A DNA stretch of 31,054 bases from Pseudomonadota bacterium (GTDB lineage: Bacteria; Pseudomonadota; Alphaproteobacteria; Rhizobiales; Devosiaceae), in NCBI GenBank assembly GCA_023430705.1, contig JAEYZJ010000202.1, positions 1 to 31,054 of the forward strand, in the 5' to 3' direction. Shown here piece by piece: positions 28,635-31,054 of this stretch. The notes beneath the pieces were generated by a model. The model searched no databases and was not told the DNA's origin. It was given only the letters and a program-made list of their open reading frames with translations. Position numbers and translations under genes: made by a program. Every line of letters starts with the position of its first letter. The first letter of the stretch is position 1.

Positions 28635-31054
28635 ATGCGTCACATCCTCCGTCTCGCGATGTGCATCGTGCTGGCTGCCCTCGGGACTTTTCCCGCTGCC
28701 GCGCTGGACGTCATCACAGCTCCCGAGAACGTCAACGCCGTCAACCTGACGGGCGTCGTCGACATCGTGCCTGGCGAGGGCGGCAAGGTCCAGCTTTCCA
28801 CCGCCCCCGGCGAGGACGGCATCATCCGCCGCATCGAGGTGCTGGCCTCCCAGGGCGGCACCAACCCCAGCTGGGCCCTGTTCGCCATCCGCAACGATTC
28901 CGACGTGCAGATGGAGCGCCTGCTCGTCGCCCCCTACTTTCGCCTGCCAGGGTCCGGCGTGTTTCGCCCCGATCTCGGTGCCGAGCGCATCAAGGTCCTG
29001 ACCCCGAGCGCCGGCCTCCGGCCCACCCGCCTGCCGGACCGCGAGGCCGACGTGTTCGAGGTGGTGATCGACCCGGGCGCCACGGTCACTTTCGTCGCCG
29101 AGCTCTCGAACGGGGCGTTGCCCGAGCTGTACCTCTGGAAGCCTGACGCCTACCGCGACTACGTGAACTCGTTCACGCTCTTCCGCGGCGTGGTGCTGGG
29201 CGTCGCCGCGCTCGCCGCAGTCTTTCTCACTGTGATGTTCGTGGTGCGGGGGCGGGGCGTATTCCCCGCGACCGCCGCCTTTTCCTGGGCCGTGCTGGTC
29301 TACCTTCTGGTCGACTTCGGCGTGCTCGGTCCACTGCTGGGCATCTCCAACGGCTCGGTGCAGCCCTTCCGCGCCGCGGCGGAGGCCGGCATCGCGACGA
29401 CGCTGTTCGGCTTTCTCTTCATCTACCTCAATCTCCACCGCTGGCACCTGCGCTTCATCCATCTCGCCCTTGCCCTGGTCGTGGTGTTTCTTGCGCTCTT
29501 CGGCTTTGCCTTCTTCCAGCCCGCCATCGCCTCGACCGTCGCCCGGCTGGTGCTGGCGCTGCTCGGCATCACCGGCTTCTTCCTGATCCTGCTGCTGGCG
29601 CTGCGCGGCTACGACCGTGCGGTGCTGCTCGTGCCGACGTGGATCATCTACATCGCCTGGCTCTTCTATGCCTGGCTTGTGGTCACCGGACAGGTCTCGA
29701 ACGACGTGGCCCAGCCCGCCGTTGCCGGCGGCCTCGTGCTCATCGTCATGCTGCTCGGCTTCACCGCGGTGCAGCACGCCTTCTCGGAAGGGCAGGTGTC
29801 GATCGGCACGCTCAGCGAAGTCGAGCGCCGGGCGCTGGCGCTCACTGGGTCGGGTGACTTCGTCTTCGACTGGAACATAGAGCGCGACCGCGTCGCGGTG
29901 TCCGACGAGTTGGGCACCCGTCTCGGCGAACGGCGCGGTGCGCTGCGGGGCTCGATCCGGCGCTGGCTCGAGCGAATCCATCCCGAGGATCGCGACCGCT
30001 TCCGTACCGCCTTCGACACGCTGGTGGAGCTTCGCCGCGGCAAGGTTTCCGCCGACGTTCGCCTCGCCGCCCATGACGGCAGCTACCGCACCTTCCGCAT
30101 GCGGGTGAAGCCGGTTCTCGGGGGCGACGGCCAGGCCAACCGCATCGTCGGCACGCTGCAGGATGTGAACGAGGACCGCGCCAGCCGCGAGCGCCTGTTG
30201 CACGACGCAGTGCACGATAGCCTGACGGGCCTGCCCAACAAGCAGCTGTTTCTCGACCGGCTGGAGCGCTCCCTCGTGCGGGCGCGGCTGCCCAATGGCA
30301 TCAAACCGGCCGTGTTCCTCATCGACGTCGACCGTTTCACCGAACTCGAGGAGCGCGTCGGGCACTCTGCCGCCGACTCGGTGCTGCTCGCCATCTCGCG
30401 CCGCATCGCCCGCGTGATGCGCCCGCTCGACACTGTGGCGAGGCTGGGCGGGGACCAGTTCGGCGTGATTCTCGCGTCCGAGGCGGCCGCCGGCAAGATC
30501 GCCGAGACGGCCGAGCAGATCCGCAAGGCGCTGAAATCGCCCTTCAACTTCGGCGAGCGCGACCTCAGCCTCACCGCGTCGATCGGCGTCACCATCTACG
30601 ACGGTAACCCGGTGGCGGCGGTTGACGTGCTCCGCGACGCCGAGCTCGCCATGTATTATGCCAAGCGCCTCGGCGGTGACCGTATCGAGGCCTTCCGCGC
30701 CTCGGCGCGTTCCATCGCTGCCTATTCCAAGGCCGGCGAGGAGGACCTTGATCGCGGGCTGCGCCATGGCGAACTGGGCGTGCTGTTCCAGCCGATTATG
30801 GACATCCAGTCGGGGACCATCGCCGGATGCGAGGCGCTGATGCGCTGGAACCACCCGCAGCGCGGTGTTGTGCCACCCGAGGAGTTCGTGCCGCTGGCCG
30901 AGCGCACCGGCCTGATCGAGCGGCTCGGCCGCGTCGCATTCGAGCAGGCCGCCGGCCAGGCTCGCGAATGGGCCGCCTCGCTGCCGCTGCCCGAGGACTT
31001 CTTCGTTTCGGTCAACCTCTCGCCCAGCCAGCTCGCCACCGAGTCGCTGCTCAA
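28635..31054 (+). CDS. Membrane PAS-GGDEF-EAL protein, c-di-GMP turnover (3' end off window)
   Basis: The frame is open from ATG 28635 to the right edge: 806 residues without a stop, so the C-terminus is missing. The order is signal sequence (about 1-24), periplasmic sensor-like domain (25-180), seven or eight membrane helices (about 183-385), a PAS domain (about 395-515), GGDEF (about 525-690) and the start of EAL (from about 700). The GGDEF site reads RLGGDQF (605-609, Q608 in place of E). The inhibitory RxxD is kept (R597, D600). The EAL motif is intact (E733, CEALMRWNHP), with VNLSPSQL also present. The prediction is a phosphodiesterase whose GGDEF domain may bind rather than make c-di-GMP. 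No strong ribosome-binding site was found. Confidence 0.88.
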   Translation, partial: MRHILRLAMCIVLAALGTFPAAALDVITAPENVNAVNLTGVVDIVPGEGGKVQLSTAPGEDGIIRRIEVLASQGGTNPSWALFAIRNDSDVQMERLLVAPYFRLPGSGVFRPDLGAERIKVLTPSAGLRPTRLPDREADVFEVVIDPGATVTFVAELSNGALPELYLWKPDAYRDYVNSFTLFRGVVLGVAALAAVFLTVMFVVRGRGVFPATAAFSWAVLVYLLVDFGVLGPLLGISNGSVQPFRAAAEAGIATTLFGFLFIYLNLHRWHLRFIHLALALVVVFLALFGFAFFQPAIASTVARLVLALLGITGFFLILLLALRGYDRAVLLVPTWIIYIAWLFYAWLVVTGQVSNDVAQPAVAGGLVLIVMLLGFTAVQHAFSEGQVSIGTLSEVERRALALTGSGDFVFDWNIERDRVAVSDELGTRLGERRGALRGSIRRWLERIHPEDRDRFRTAFDTLVELRRGKVSADVRLAAHDGSYRTFRMRVKPVLGGDGQANRIVGTLQDVNEDRASRERLLHDAVHDSLTGLPNKQLFLDRLERSLVRARLPNGIKPAVFLIDVDRFTELEERVGHSAADSVLLAISRRIARVMRPLDTVARLGGDQFGVILASEAAAGKIAETAEQIRKALKSPFNFGERDLSLTASIGVTIYDGNPVAAVDVLRDAELAMYYAKRLGGDRIEAFRASARSIAAYSKAGEEDLDRGLRHGELGVLFQPIMDIQSGTIAGCEALMRWNHPQRGVVPPEEFVPLAERTGLIERLGRVAFEQAAGQAREWAASLPLPEDFFVSVNLSPSQLATESLL

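Noticed and set aside
28527..30854. A 775-codon minus-strand open frame opposite the GGDEF-EAL gene
   Set aside because: The composition is shadow-like and no family motif is visible; the plus strand encodes a full domain series.
1..31054. tRNA genes, rRNA, CRISPR arrays, insertion sequences or prophage
   Set aside because: No regularly spaced repeats, transposase or integrase motifs, or tRNA-like cloverleaf ends were recognised by eye. The genes are almost all housekeeping or envelope types with uniform high GC.

Overview
This is a high-GC, densely packed alphaproteobacterial chromosome segment. The gene order points to the order Hyphomicrobiales (rhizobia-like), perhaps a Devosia relative. 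The main reasons are xseA followed by a DUF2093 gene, a cysQ-like/DUF4170/DUF6101/ubiA/rsmE/gshA block, and a ctaC-ctaD-ctaB-coxF-ctaG-ctaE-surf1 cytochrome oxidase operon followed by thrC and an M16 peptidase. The genus is inference. No tRNA, rRNA, CRISPR array, insertion sequence or prophage was seen.

Layout. (1) 1-1535: the 3' part of xseA and a small DUF2093 gene. (2) 1525-9437: a surface-glycan region with three unrelated glycosyltransferase genes and a tightly overlapping minus-strand operon, kdsD-kdsB-histidine phosphatase-kdsA-glycosyltransferase. A divergent gene encodes a WaaA-like Kdo transferase. Together these cover arabinose-5-phosphate to Kdo-8-phosphate to Kdo to CMP-Kdo to transfer. 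The usual HAD-type KdsC phosphatase is absent and a histidine-phosphatase-fold protein sits in its place. (3) 9468-14711: DUF4170 and a CysQ-like phosphatase on the minus strand, then a DUF6101 gene, ubiA, rsmE and gshA. (4) 14732-18666: a DrrAB-like ABC exporter, a LysR regulator divergent from a DUF1127 small protein, and an IalB-family secreted protein. (5) 19015-25176: the aa3-type cytochrome c oxidase operon with its heme and copper assembly factors, including a 56-residue CoxF-like gene. (6) 25275-31054: thrC overlapping an M16 peptidase gene, a GNAT acetyltransferase, and a membrane-bound PAS-GGDEF-EAL protein cut by the right edge.

The most unusual part is the Kdo operon. Its KdsB departs from the canonical SGTDR and QGDEP motifs, its phosphatase lacks the usual second catalytic histidine, and its WaaA-like transferase is divergent and has no lpxK beside it. 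A variant Kdo or Kdo-like sugar pathway, or one serving an acceptor other than standard lipid A, is a reasonable hypothesis. Several intercistronic inverted repeats without U-tracts, mostly in and around the cox operon, are also recorded. All functional calls come from motif reading and synteny by eye; no database search was run.
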